Positions 8,873 through 17,530 of a DNA stretch of 64,000 bases are shown one piece after another. The translations under genes were made by a program, and so were the position numbers. The notes under the pieces were generated by a model. That model saw only the letters and a list, made by a program, of their open reading frames with translations, had not been told where the DNA came from and did not search any database. Each line of letters begins with the position of its first letter. The first letter of the stretch is position 1. This DNA is from Vibrio sp. 05-20-BW147 (GTDB lineage: Bacteria; Pseudomonadota; Gammaproteobacteria; Enterobacterales; Vibrionaceae). Location: assembly GCF_013369385.1 (NCBI RefSeq), contig NZ_SZTO01000003.1, forward strand, positions 124,001-188,000, read 5' to 3'.

Positions 8873-10345
8873 ATGTCTCTTTGGTCGTCGGTGAAATTTG
8901 CCCAACGCTACGCTCAACTCCCCACGGTATTTTATCGTTTGGTGACCCCTCAACCGCTCGACAATAGCCGTTGGGTTATCTGGAATGGTGAGCTCGCCCA
9001 ACGGTTTGCGTTACCCAAGCACGCTGACGATCCACAACTGCTCGCTGTTTTCTCCGGTGCGGAGCCATTTTCTGCCTTCAAGCCTTTAGCGATGAAATAC
9101 GCCGGCCATCAGTTTGGGGTTTACAACCCAGATTTAGGCGATGGAAGAGGATTACTGCTGGGCGAAATGCAAAACCAGCAAGGGCAGTGGTTCGATGTTC
9201 ATCTTAAAGGCGCAGGGCTGACGCCTTTTTCTCGCATGGGAGATGGCCGAGCGGTGCTGCGCTCAACAATTCGTGAATACCTCTGCAGCGAAGCGATGGC
9301 CGCTCTTGGCATCGAGACAACGCGCGCGTTGGGCATGACGGTGAGCGACACGCCCGTCTATCGTGAGCAAGTCGAGCAGGGCGCTTGTTTGATTCGTCTT
9401 GCCCAAACGCACATCCGCTTTGGTCATTTCGAGCATTTTTTCTATACCGAACAATATGATGAGTTGCGCCTTCTCGCTGACAATGTCATCGAATGGTACA
9501 TGCCTGAGTGCACCGCACACGACAAACCGTATTTGGCGATGTTTGAACAAGTGGTGGCGCGCACAGCGACCATGATTGCCCAGTGGCAGGCGGTGGGGTT
9601 TGCTCATGGGGTAATGAACACCGACAACATGTCGATTTTGGGTCAAACCTTCGATTACGGTCCGTTCGGTTTTCTCGATGATTACGAGCCAGGTTACATC
9701 TGTAACCACTCCGATTATCAAGGCCGTTACGCGTTTGAGCAACAGCCTCGTGTGGCACTGTGGAATCTCTCTGCACTGGCGCATGCCTTATCACCCTTAG
9801 TTGACCGTGACGACTTGGAACAGGCCTTGGCTCAGTATGAACCGACACTCGGTAAGGTGTTTAGTCAATTGATGAGGCAAAAGCTCGGTTTGCTTAGCCA
9901 GCAAGAGGGCGACAGCGAGCTATTTAATGCCATGTTTGCTTTGTTGGCGGAGAATCACACCGACTACACGCGCTTCTTTCGTACCCTCTCTCAACTTGAT
10001 AGTGAGGATGCACAAACGGTGATCGACCTGTTTATTGACCGAGACGCCGCCCGTGGTTGGCTAAGCCGCTACCTTGAACGGGTGGCGCTGGAGCAAACCG
10101 CCTCTGGAGAGGCGAAATCTGCCCAGCAACGTTGTGAGCAAATGCGCGCCGTCAATCCTAAGTACATTTTGCGCAATTATCTGGCGCAACAGGCGATCGA
10201 CAAAGCGCAGCAGGGCGATTTTTCGGAGGTGCATACCTTGGCCAAGCTGCTGAAAAATCCCTATGACGAGCAAGCCGAAATGGAAGCGTATGCTCACCTT
10301 CCTCCTGAATGGGGGAAGAAGATGGTCATCAGTTGCTCTTCTTAA
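8873..10345 (+). CDS. selO: Protein adenylyltransferase SelO (YdiU family)
   Basis: Pseudokinase-fold enzyme that transfers AMP from ATP to Ser/Thr/Tyr side chains of target proteins (AMPylation), known from E. coli and mammalian SelO. At 490 residues it is close to E. coli SelO. Family blocks are [38 protein letters not shown], the [11 protein letters not shown] catalytic-loop region and the metal-binding-type [12 protein letters not shown]. The protein ends in CSS, the position where animal SelO carries selenocysteine (USS); here it is Cys. The ATG at 8873 follows AAAGGA with good spacing. It is a single gene between a chemoreceptor and a two-component system. Confidence 0.93.
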   Translation: MSLWSSVKFAQRYAQLPTVFYRLVTPQPLDNSRWVIWNGELAQRFALPKHADDPQLLAVFSGAEPFSAFKPLAMKYAGHQFGVYNPDLGDGRGLLLGEMQNQQGQWFDVHLKGAGLTPFSRMGDGRAVLRSTIREYLCSEAMAALGIETTRALGMTVSDTPVYREQVEQGACLIRLAQTHIRFGHFEHFFYTEQYDELRLLADNVIEWYMPECTAHDKPYLAMFEQVVARTATMIAQWQAVGFAHGVMNTDNMSILGQTFDYGPFGFLDDYEPGYICNHSDYQGRYAFEQQPRVALWNLSALAHALSPLVDRDDLEQALAQYEPTLGKVFSQLMRQKLGLLSQQEGDSELFNAMFALLAENHTDYTRFFRTLSQLDSEDAQTVIDLFIDRDAARGWLSRYLERVALEQTASGEAKSAQQRCEQMRAVNPKYILRNYLAQQAIDKAQQGDFSEVHTLAKLLKNPYDEQAEMEAYAHLPPEWGKKMVISCSS

Positions 10346-10470
10346 GTTATGCCTGCTAAGTTGTGAGCTAGCTCCAGATCAGCTTCAAAAATTATTAAAA
10401 CTTTCGTCAGTGGTTCGCGTTGAAATCGATACACTATGTAAATAAGTTGTAATTTTTTGGATGAGCTCAG

Positions 10471-11199
10471 ATGCAGGATGTAACTCGAATTTTAGTGGTG
10501 GACGACGATAGCGAAATTCGCGAACTGCTGGATGAGTATTTGAGCCGCAACGGATACCAAGTGGCGACGGTGGCGGATGGGCATCAGTTAAAGCACTACC
10601 TCGCAGAAAACGGCTATCCAGAATTAGTCCTGCTCGACATCATGCTTCCCGGTGAAGACGGTTTCAGCCTGTGCCAATTTATGCGCCGTGAATCGAGTGT
10701 GCCAATCATCATGCTCACCGCGGTCTCGGAAGAGACAGACCAAATCATCGGTTTGGAGATCGGTGCCGATGATTACATTGCCAAGCCCTTTAACCCACGC
10801 CATTTGGTGGCGCGCATCAAAGCGGTTTTACGCCGCGTGCACGTCACGCAGGAGAAGCCAAGTGACACGCTGCCAAAGCAGATTGTTTTTGGTGATTGGC
10901 GGTTAGATACGTTAGCACACCGTATTGTTCATCAAGAAAATGGTCAACAACACGAATTGTCAGGCAGTGATTTCGCTTTGCTGATGCTGTTTTTGACCCA
11001 TCCCGATGAAATCCTCGATCGTGACACCATTTCTTATGCCACTAAGGGGCGTGAGTCGTTGCCTTTTGAGCGTGGTATTGATGTTCAACTGTCACGTTTG
11101 CGTCAACGCTTGGGCGACAGTGCACGCTACCCACACTACATCAAAACCATGCGCGGTAATGGCTATATTTTATCGGTGCCTGTTAGCTACGAACATTGA
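10471..11199 (+). CDS. OmpR-family response regulator (GltR-like) for the sugar ABC operon
   Basis: A 242-residue two-domain regulator. The receiver domain has acidic pocket D11-D13, phospho-acceptor D56, T83 and K105. The C-terminal OmpR/PhoB winged helix starts near residue 135, with the GRESLPFERGIDVQLSRLRQ recognition region. The gene overlaps no neighbour but sits only 11 bp before the kinase gene, so they form one operon. The sugar importer begins 120 bp after the kinase. In Pseudomonas the GltR/GtrS pair controls the Gts glucose importer next to it, and the same role is inferred here. A candidate site with two GTTAC half-sites 11 bp apart lies at 12660. Confidence 0.88.
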   Translation: MQDVTRILVVDDDSEIRELLDEYLSRNGYQVATVADGHQLKHYLAENGYPELVLLDIMLPGEDGFSLCQFMRRESSVPIIMLTAVSEETDQIIGLEIGADDYIAKPFNPRHLVARIKAVLRRVHVTQEKPSDTLPKQIVFGDWRLDTLAHRIVHQENGQQHELSGSDFALLMLFLTHPDEILDRDTISYATKGRESLPFERGIDVQLSRLRQRLGDSARYPHYIKTMRGNGYILSVPVSYEH

Positions 11200-11210
11200 G
11201 GTGATTGGAG

Positions 11211-12647
11211 ATGAAGAGGTTTCGCCCCAACTCCTTGGTTGCCAGAACGCTGTTGCTCACCTTGCTCGCGGTGGTGATAGCTCAAGGGATCGCCACCGCT
11301 ATCTGGTATAGCGAGTCCAAACAGAAAGAGCTGCAAGGCATTCGCTCTGCGTCGGAAAGCATGGCGGGCATGTTTGCCTCGACGGTGACCTTTTTCCAAT
11401 CCTTACCCGTGCGTTATCGTCATATCGTGCTGGATCAGATCCGCAATATGGGCGGCACGCGCTTTTTCGTCTCTTTCAATAAACAGAAGCTGACCGTTGA
11501 GCCGATTGCCGATACACCGTTAAAACTGGCTTCGGTGCTGGCCGTTGAAAGTGTGCTGCAACAAAAACTCACCAAGGTTGCCTCAATCTCCGTTGACTTC
11601 TCGCATCCGCAAAATTTACGTTTGCTGAAAGACGACATCTATCTGCATGACCTACCCAAATCGTGGGCGCACCACACGCTCACTTTGGAGCCGATCAATC
11701 CCCCCGTGTTGGTGGTGCAGATTGAGTTAGAAAGTCACGAGTGGATCTACATTGCCGCGCTGCTTCCCGCACCTTATTTGACCTTAGATGACACCATTTT
11801 AGGCCGTGAGCAGATCTTGTTTCTCTTCTTCTCAACCACGCTATTGTTAGTGTTGACTTACACCATGATCCGCCGTCAGGTGAAGCCGCTCAAGCGCTTA
11901 GCCAAAGCGGCCAATGAAATGAGCATCAATATCGAGCAGCCACCGTTGCAAGAAGAAGGGGCGAGTGAGCTGGTGACAGCCACGCGTGCGTTTAATCGCA
12001 TGCAGCAGCGTATTCGTCGTTACGTGGCAGACCGAGAGCACCTTTTTTCCGCTATTTCTCACGATCTCAAAACGCCGATCACCCGTTTGCGCATCCGAGT
12101 CGAGTTGCTCGAAGATGACACCAAACGCAGCAAGTTCAATCGCGATCTCGATGATTTAGAGATGATGGTCAAAGGGGCGCTGCAGTGTGTGCGCGATACC
12201 GATTTGCATGAGAACAACGACTACATCGATCTCAATGCGATGATCGAGCATGTGATTGATACCTATAATCAGCACGATACTAAGGTCCATTTTCGTCCTA
12301 TCATCATGGAACCCATGGTGGCAAAGCCTTTGGCGATAAAGCGCGTGCTCACCAATTTGATCGACAACGCGGTAAAATATGGTGAACAAGCGGTGGTGAC
12401 ACTCGAATACAGTGAGGAGTGGATTTACATCACCATCGATGACCAAGGGCCGGGAATTGCGGAAGCGCAATTAGAGGCCGTGTTTGAACCTTATTTCCGC
12501 TTAGCAAAGGACAGTGATGGGCATGGATTAGGCTTAGGTATTTGCCGAAACATCTTACACGGACATGGTGGAGATCTCATTATTAGCAATCTGCCGCAGG
12601 GTGGTTTACGTGCGCAAGTGTTGATTCCTAAAGGGCTGGAAGTGTAA
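11211..12647 (+). CDS. Sensor histidine kinase (GtrS-like) for the sugar ABC operon
   Basis: Inner-membrane sensor kinase of 478 residues. TM1 is at about 9-31 and TM2 near residues 204-222. They flank a periplasmic sensor of about 170 residues. A HAMP linker, the HisKA box SAISHDLKTP with phospho-acceptor H284, and an HATPase domain (N box NLIDNAVKYG, G boxes DQGPGIA and HGLGLGI) follow. I chose ATG 11211 because GAGGTGA at 11198-11204 gives a 6-nt spacing; TTG at 11205 would abut the Shine-Dalgarno. It is cotranscribed with the response regulator. The ligand, perhaps a hexose or a sugar acid as in Pseudomonas GtrS, is an inference. Confidence 0.88.
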   Translation: MKRFRPNSLVARTLLLTLLAVVIAQGIATAIWYSESKQKELQGIRSASESMAGMFASTVTFFQSLPVRYRHIVLDQIRNMGGTRFFVSFNKQKLTVEPIADTPLKLASVLAVESVLQQKLTKVASISVDFSHPQNLRLLKDDIYLHDLPKSWAHHTLTLEPINPPVLVVQIELESHEWIYIAALLPAPYLTLDDTILGREQILFLFFSTTLLLVLTYTMIRRQVKPLKRLAKAANEMSINIEQPPLQEEGASELVTATRAFNRMQQRIRRYVADREHLFSAISHDLKTPITRLRIRVELLEDDTKRSKFNRDLDDLEMMVKGALQCVRDTDLHENNDYIDLNAMIEHVIDTYNQHDTKVHFRPIIMEPMVAKPLAIKRVLTNLIDNAVKYGEQAVVTLEYSEEWIYITIDDQGPGIAEAQLEAVFEPYFRLAKDSDGHGLGLGICRNILHGHGGDLIISNLPQGGLRAQVLIPKGLEV

Positions 12648-12648
12648 T

Positions 12649-12675
12649 GTAACAAAGGTGTTACTTTGTGGTTAC
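12649..12675. promoter_or_regulatory. Candidate response-regulator site upstream of the sugar ABC operon
   Basis: GTAACAAAGGTGTTAC (12649-12664) is a perfect inverted repeat. The GTTAC at 12660 is repeated at 12671, 11 bp later on the same face of the helix, the usual arrangement for OmpR-family dimers. It starts one base after the kinase stop codon and lies about 90 bp before the binding-protein gene. The assignment to this regulator is inferred from position. Confidence 0.45.
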
Positions 12676-12720
12676 GGTTTGTTGCAATGCGTATCTCCAG
12701 TTATGGATAGACTGCTCAAT

Positions 12721-12737
12721 ATCAGGCATGACCTGAT
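12721..12737. promoter_or_regulatory. Palindrome ATCAGG-N5-CCTGAT before the binding-protein gene
   Basis: Perfect 6+5+6 inverted repeat ending 29 bp before the start codon. It could be a repressor operator or an RNA hairpin in the leader. I know no protein that binds it. Confidence 0.4.
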
Positions 12738-12766
12738 CTGTCTAATCCGATACATGGAAGATAACA

Positions 12767-14014
12767 ATGAAAATGAAGAAAACCCTACTTACCCTCTCTC
12801 TTATTTCTGCTGCCTCTTTTGCACAAGCAGGCGAAGTAGAAGTGCTGCACTGGTGGACGGCAGGTGGCGAGGCGAAATCCGCTGCCGTGCTCAAACAAAT
12901 GCTTGAACAGCAAGGTCACACTTGGAAAGATTTTGCGGTTGCCGGCGGTGGTGGCGAATCAGCCATGACGGTACTGAAAACCCGTGCGGTTTCAGGCAAC
13001 CCTCCGTCTGCTGCTCAAATTAAAGGACACGATATTCAGGAATGGGGTGGGTTAGGTTTCCTCACTTCTCTCGATGCGACAGCGAAACAAGAAAACTGGG
13101 ATGGCATCTTGCCTTCCGTTGTCACTAAGGTGATGAAATTTGATGGTGAATACGTGGCTGCGCCTGTCAACGTTCACCGTGTTAACTGGCTATGGGCAAA
13201 CCCTGATGTATTGAAAAAATCGGGTGTGAGCTTACCAACCACCTTGGATGAGTTCTTTGTCGCAGCGGACAAAATCAAAGCGGCGGGCTTTATTCCTCTC
13301 GCTCACGGTGGCCAACCTTGGCAAGACGCGACCGTGTTTGAAGCGGTGGCACTGGATGTGTTAGGCAGCGAAGACTACAACAAAGCGTTTGTCGATCTGG
13401 ACATGAACGTCTTGTCCGGTGACAAGATGGTGGAAGTGTTCACTAAGTTCAAAAAAATGCGCGACTACATCGACAGCAACGCTCCGGGACGTGATTGGAA
13501 CGTGGCGACCTCCATGGTCATCAATGGTGAAGCGGCGATGCAAATCATGGGTGACTGGGCAAAAGGTGAGTTTAGCGCTGCGGGCAAAGTACCGGGCAAA
13601 GACTACATTTGTGCCCCAGCGCCGGGGACGGCTGGCCAGTTTACCTTCAACATCGACAGCTTTGCTTTCTTTGAACTGAGCGACAAAGCCAATCAAAAAG
13701 CCCAGCAAGATTTGGCTCGCACTATCTTGACCAAAGAGTTCCAAGAGGTATTCAACCTCAACAAAGGCTCGATTCCAGTTCGCTTGGACATGGACATGAG
13801 TAAGTTTGATCAATGTGCGCTTGACTCGATGGCGACCTTCAAAGCCAGCGCGAAGTCGGGTGATCTCGTGCCAAGTATGGCGCATGGCCTCTCAACCACC
13901 AGTTACGCACAAGGTGCGATCTACGATGTGGTGACCAACTTCTTTAACGACAGCAAGGCGGATCCAAAAGAAGCTGCACAGAAACTGGCGAAAGCCGTGA
14001 AAGCAGCGATCTAA
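12767..14014 (+). CDS. Periplasmic sugar-binding protein of ABC importer (GtsA-like)
   Basis: Extracellular solute-binding protein family 1, 415 residues, with a Sec signal peptide cut after AQA at residue 22. It strongly recalls the Pseudomonas glucose-binding protein: [13 protein letters not shown] start, [39 protein letters not shown], and [17 protein letters not shown]. It should deliver glucose or a related hexose to the two permeases that follow. The ATG at 12767 is 6 nt after GGAAG; ATG 12773 is an alternative. A 12-bp hairpin separates it from the permeases, which fits the usual excess of binding protein over transporter. Exact substrate is inferred. Confidence 0.88.
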   Translation: MKMKKTLLTLSLISAASFAQAGEVEVLHWWTAGGEAKSAAVLKQMLEQQGHTWKDFAVAGGGGESAMTVLKTRAVSGNPPSAAQIKGHDIQEWGGLGFLTSLDATAKQENWDGILPSVVTKVMKFDGEYVAAPVNVHRVNWLWANPDVLKKSGVSLPTTLDEFFVAADKIKAAGFIPLAHGGQPWQDATVFEAVALDVLGSEDYNKAFVDLDMNVLSGDKMVEVFTKFKKMRDYIDSNAPGRDWNVATSMVINGEAAMQIMGDWAKGEFSAAGKVPGKDYICAPAPGTAGQFTFNIDSFAFFELSDKANQKAQQDLARTILTKEFQEVFNLNKGSIPVRLDMDMSKFDQCALDSMATFKASAKSGDLVPSMAHGLSTTSYAQGAIYDVVTNFFNDSKADPKEAAQKLAKAVKAAI

Positions 14015-14020
14015 CCCCCT

Positions 14021-14051
14021 AGGCGGGCAGGCGCTCTTTGCCTGTCTGCCT
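14021..14051 (+). terminator. Intercistronic hairpin between binding-protein and permease genes
   Basis: Twelve paired bases (AGGCGGGCAGGC with GCCTGTCTGCCT, two of them G-U) around a 7-nt loop, 6 nt after the stop codon. There is no T-run, so it likely protects the upstream mRNA or partly stops transcription, lowering permease output relative to binding protein. Confidence 0.6.
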
Positions 14052-14119
14052 ATCTCAGCTGATCTTCTCACTCTGAGCGTTTGCTCGGAAGGAAGTGTTT
14101 TTCGCTACAAGGAATCGTT

Positions 14120-15043
14120 ATGGAGCATATTTTGAGTGGGCCAACGAGCAAAATCGCACCAAAACCTTCGCTAGCTGATCGCTTGCAACACTGGTTACCG
14201 AAACTGGTGTTAGCGCCGACCATGCTAGTGACGGTGGTGTGTATCTACGGATTTATTTTTTGGACAGCGGCGCTTTCCATGACTAACTCCCGTTTTCTAC
14301 CCAGTTTTAAGTTTGTTGGTTTTGACCAATATGCCAAATTGATGGAAAACGACCGCTGGGTAACGTCGATTACTAACCTAGGTATTTTTGGCGTTCTTTT
14401 CATTGCGATTGCCATCGTTTTGGGTGTCGGTCTGGCCATTTTGTTGGATCAAAACATCCGTCAGGAAGGGGCGATTCGCACCATTTACCTCTATCCCATG
14501 GCGCTGTCGTTCATTGTCACCGGTACCGCGTGGAAATGGATTTTGAACCCAGGATTGGGGATAGAAAAACTGTTGAACGACTGGGGATGGACCACCTTTA
14601 AATTTGACTGGTTGGTGAACTCGGAGATGTCGGTTTACACCTTAGTGATTGCTGCGGTTTGGCAATCGTCTGGTTTTGTTATGGCGATGTTTCTCGCGGG
14701 TTTGCGTGGTATTGATTCCTCGATCATCAAAGCAGCGCAAATTGATGGCGCGAGCCTACCGACCATCTATTGGAAAATCATTCTGCCGTGTTTGCGTCCG
14801 GTGTTTTTTAGCGCGGTGATCATCACCTCGCACATCGCGATTAAGAGTTTCGACTTGGTCACTGCGATGACCGCTGGTGGACCGGGCTATTCATCGGATT
14901 TACCTGCGCTCTTTATGTACGCACACTCGTTTACTCGCGGGCAAATCGGCTTAGGTGCCGCCAGTGCGATGATGATGTTAGGGGGCATTCTGGCCATCTT
15001 GGTGCCGTATCTTTATTCCGAGCTTAGGGAGAAGCGCGCATGA
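14120..15043 (+). CDS. Sugar ABC importer permease 1 (GtsB-like, MalF type)
   Basis: Inner-membrane permease of 307 residues with six predicted membrane helices. The EAA loop, which docks on the ATPase, reads AAQIDGASLPTIYWKIILP in the second half. I chose the ATG at 14120, 6 nt after AAGGA, rather than the in-frame TTG at 14081, which would add an unlikely 13-residue extension. The gene overlaps the next permease by 4 bp (ATGA), so translation is coupled. Part of the four-gene importer; the partner ATPase is encoded at 15903. Confidence 0.9.
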   Translation: MEHILSGPTSKIAPKPSLADRLQHWLPKLVLAPTMLVTVVCIYGFIFWTAALSMTNSRFLPSFKFVGFDQYAKLMENDRWVTSITNLGIFGVLFIAIAIVLGVGLAILLDQNIRQEGAIRTIYLYPMALSFIVTGTAWKWILNPGLGIEKLLNDWGWTTFKFDWLVNSEMSVYTLVIAAVWQSSGFVMAMFLAGLRGIDSSIIKAAQIDGASLPTIYWKIILPCLRPVFFSAVIITSHIAIKSFDLVTAMTAGGPGYSSDLPALFMYAHSFTRGQIGLGAASAMMMLGGILAILVPYLYSELREKRA

Positions 15044-15897
15044 ACTCTTCAGTGAACATGGCCCGATGGTTTATTTACGGCGCATTGGTCTTTTTCTGCC
15101 TGGTCTATTTGATGCCGCTGTTTGTCATGGTGATCACCTCGTTTAAAACCTTGCCAGACATTAAGGCCGGTAACTTAATGAGCTTGCCACAAGAGTGGGT
15201 GTTTGACGCTTGGTACAAAGCGTGGAATGGCGCCTGTACTGGGGTGAAATGTGAAGGGGTAAAGGGTTACTTTTGGAACTCGTTTCAAATGGTGATCCCT
15301 GCCGTGGCCATTTCGACTTTGCTTGGGGCGTTCAATGGCTATGTCGTCACCAAATGGCAATTTCGTGGCTCTAACCTGTTTTTCAGCTTGTTGCTGTTTG
15401 GCTGCTTCATTCCTTTCCAAGTGATCTTGCTGCCGATGGCCGCGGTGCTTGGCAAGCTGGGTTTGGCTAATACCACCACCGGGTTGGTACTGGTGCATGT
15501 TATCTACGGCATGGCGTTTACCACACTGTTTTTCCGTAACTTTTACATCAGTGTGCCTGATGAGTTGATCAAAGCTGCCAAGCTCGATGGCGCAGGATTT
15601 TTTACCATCTTCTTCAAAATCCTTCTGCCTATTTCAACCCCCATCATTATGGTGACGGTGATTTGGCAGTTTACTGCTATTTGGAATGACTTCCTGTTTG
15701 GCGTGGTGTATTCCGGCTCGGAAACCCAACCGATCACGGTGGCGCTGAATAACTTGGTCAACACCAGTACTGGGGTGAAAGAGTACAACGTGGACATGGC
15801 GGCGGCGATCATCGCGGCGCTACCGACGCTGTTGGTGTATGTGTTGGCGGGTAAATATTTTGTACGCGGGTTAACTGCGGGATCAGTAAAAGGATAA
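15040..15897 (+). CDS. Sugar ABC importer permease 2 (GtsC-like, MalG type)
   Basis: Second inner-membrane permease of the importer, 285 residues, six predicted helices. The EAA loop AAKLDGAGFFTIFFKILLP contacts the ATPase. It begins inside the stop codon of permease 1 (ATGA overlap) and its last codons contain the Shine-Dalgarno AAAGGA of the ATPase gene. The insertion WNGACTGVKCEGVKGYFWNS near residue 67 carries two cysteines in the first periplasmic loop, as in Gts-type permeases. Confidence 0.9.
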   Translation: MNSSVNMARWFIYGALVFFCLVYLMPLFVMVITSFKTLPDIKAGNLMSLPQEWVFDAWYKAWNGACTGVKCEGVKGYFWNSFQMVIPAVAISTLLGAFNGYVVTKWQFRGSNLFFSLLLFGCFIPFQVILLPMAAVLGKLGLANTTTGLVLVHVIYGMAFTTLFFRNFYISVPDELIKAAKLDGAGFFTIFFKILLPISTPIIMVTVIWQFTAIWNDFLFGVVYSGSETQPITVALNNLVNTSTGVKEYNVDMAAAIIAALPTLLVYVLAGKYFVRGLTAGSVKG

Positions 15898-15902
15898 GTA
15901 AC

Positions 15903-17018
15903 ATGGCAACTCTAGAACTCAGACAGATCCGCAAAACCTACCCAAAAGCGGACCAAGAAACCTTAAAAGGCATTGATATCAGCATCGACTCTGGTGAGTT
16001 TCTCATCCTGGTGGGTCCGTCAGGGTGTGGTAAATCCACCTTGATGAACACCATTGCGGGGTTAGAAAACATTTCTTCCGGTGAAATTGTGATTGATGGT
16101 GTCGATGTAGCGCAAGTGGAACCGAAAGATCGCGACATCGCGATGGTGTTTCAGTCTTACGCGCTGTATCCCAATATGACGGTGCGCGGCAACATCGAAT
16201 TTGGTTTGAAGATCCGAAAAATGCCGCAAAGCGAGATTGATGCGGAAGTGCAACGTGTGGCCGAAATGCTGCAAATTGACCACCTTTTGGATCGCAAACC
16301 GTCTCAGCTATCTGGTGGTCAGCGCCAGCGTGTGGCGATGGGGCGTGCATTAGCACGTCGTCCTAAGCTCTATCTGTTTGATGAGCCGCTTTCAAACCTG
16401 GATGCCAAATTGCGTGTGGAAATGCGCCATCAAATCAAACGGCTGCACCAAAAGCTCAATACCACCATCGTTTACGTAACCCACGATCAGATCGAGGCGA
16501 TGACGCTGGCAGACCGTATTGCGGTGATGAAAGATGGCATCTTGCAGCAGCTCGGCACACCACAGGAGATCTACAATCAACCAGCGAACATGTTTGTGGC
16601 GGGCTTCATGGGGTCGCCGTCGATGAACTTTATTTCCACTATGGTCGATCTCAACAGTGAAGATCATCCAGTGATTAAGGTGAGTGGTGAGTGTGGTCAG
16701 GAGCATCACATCAAACTGCCTGCCTCCATGCGTGAGCAAGATGGCAAACGCGTGGTGATTGGTTTGCGTCCAGAGCACATTTCCGACAAGCCAAGCGATG
16801 ATCAGAGCGCGTCGACGTGTTTGGATTTGAAACTGGAAGTGTTGGAACCGACAGGGCCAGACACGATTGCGATGATTAAAGTGAATCAACAGGAAGTGGC
16901 GTGTCGCCTCTCTCCTGAACTGCAAGCGAAGGCGGGGGAAAGTGCATCGCTCTACTTCGACTTGTCCAAAGCGGTCTATTTTGATGCCGAATCACAACAA
17001 CGAATAGAGTTTCACTGA
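15903..17018 (+). CDS. Sugar ABC importer ATPase (MalK/UgpC family, GtsD-like)
   Basis: ATP-hydrolysing subunit of 371 residues. Walker A GPSGCGKST is at 38-46, the signature LSGGQ at 136-140, and Walker B LYLFDE at 156-161, followed by a D-loop and the switch histidine in VTHDQ. The C-terminal third is the TOBE regulatory domain of MalK-type ATPases (LRPEHI motif). It begins 5 bp after permease 2 and closes the operon. MalK-type ATPases can serve several importers, so this one may not be exclusive to its own permeases. Confidence 0.92.
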   Translation: MATLELRQIRKTYPKADQETLKGIDISIDSGEFLILVGPSGCGKSTLMNTIAGLENISSGEIVIDGVDVAQVEPKDRDIAMVFQSYALYPNMTVRGNIEFGLKIRKMPQSEIDAEVQRVAEMLQIDHLLDRKPSQLSGGQRQRVAMGRALARRPKLYLFDEPLSNLDAKLRVEMRHQIKRLHQKLNTTIVYVTHDQIEAMTLADRIAVMKDGILQQLGTPQEIYNQPANMFVAGFMGSPSMNFISTMVDLNSEDHPVIKVSGECGQEHHIKLPASMREQDGKRVVIGLRPEHISDKPSDDQSASTCLDLKLEVLEPTGPDTIAMIKVNQQEVACRLSPELQAKAGESASLYFDLSKAVYFDAESQQRIEFH

Positions 17019-17080
17019 TGAGGTAGGGTGAAACCCACAAGGGCGAAGCGTGTAGGGCGCGTTAGCCCATTATTTGCGTG
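17019..17080. repeat. Possible remnant of a dispersed intergenic repeat
   Basis: The stretch GGGTGAAACCCACAAGGGCG to about 17080, with GGGCGCGTTAGCCC and GCGTGTCC, looks like a worn copy of the repeat family with a GGGTGGGTT...GCGAAGCGTAACCCACC core found between genes in many gammaproteobacteria. This is from memory of the pattern. A search for further copies in the genome would settle it. Confidence 0.3.
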
Positions 17081-17140
17081 TCCTCTATCGTGGCGATGCA
17101 CATTATCACGGTGTCGCTGCGGCATGATCGGGGGAGAATG

Positions 17141-17164
17141 ATCAAACCAAGCTTGCGGTTTGAT
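17141..17164. terminator. Hairpin downstream of the sugar ABC operon
   Basis: Perfect 8-bp inverted repeat ATCAAACC / GGTTTGAT with an 8-nt loop. No T-run follows on the plus strand, so it may only be a weak terminator. Confidence 0.35.
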
Positions 17165-17246
17165 GTGAGGGCACGCCTTCCTTATGACTTCTTTTCTGCA
17201 TTCATCGGTCTTGAACCGCCTTTCCTTCTGTCAGAGACGCTTTCTT

Positions 17247-17351
17247 GTAATTGGTGTTCTTACTATCGGTTTTCCTACTATCGGTTTCCCTACCATCAGC
17301 TTTCCAGTCATCCGTTTTTCGACAATCCATTTTTCTACAATCCGTTTATCT
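17247..17351. repeat. 15-bp tandem repeat (about seven degenerate units)
   Basis: Units of exactly 15 bp follow each other: ACTATCGGTTTTCCT (17262), ACTATCGGTTTCCCT (17277), ACCATCAGCTTTCCA (17292), GTCATCCGTTTTTCG (17307), ACAATCCATTTTTCT (17322) and ACAATCCGTTTATCT (17337), with a weaker unit at 17247. Neighbouring units share 9-14 of 15 bases. The array lies in non-coding DNA between the sugar importer and the dctPQM promoter region. Its function is unknown. Confidence 0.75.
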
Positions 17352-17405
17352 TGCTTGCCATTCGAGCTCTAAAGATAAGGGACACACCCAAAGCGTTTGA
17401 TACGA

Positions 17406-17460
17406 ATGTGTCACTTTCCACCCTTTTGTTCTTAATAGATGTGTCATTTTCCACCCATTT
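17406..17460. promoter_or_regulatory. Paired direct repeats, candidate DctD activator sites
   Basis: Two 22-bp direct repeats (starts 17406 and 17439) agree at 20 of 22 positions; the first begins ATGTGTCACTTTCCACCC. They lie 33 bp apart, about three helix turns, and end about 70 bp before the sigma-54 promoter. This is the usual place for enhancer sites of NtrC-type activators. DctD, encoded at 20765-22105, is the obvious candidate. Confidence 0.55.
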
Positions 17461-17530
17461 TAAACGCTGTAACGGGGTGTTGCTCATGGTTTGTTTGCTT
17501 ATCTATTTGAATATTATTTAGTTTTTTTAT

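Noticed and set aside
9263..9848. Minus-strand frames of 173 and 120 codons inside selO
   Set aside because: Shadow frames of a clearly conserved gene, without starts supported by ribosome-binding sites.
17247..17351. CRISPR array
   Set aside because: The repeats are 15 bp, imperfect and directly joined with no spacers, and no cas genes are present.
17078..17521. Open frames of 147 and 62 codons in the region before dctP
   Set aside because: The repeat-like peptides are only the translation of the 15-bp DNA array, and the frames run through the activator repeats close to the sigma-54 promoter. No ribosome-binding site or family resemblance.
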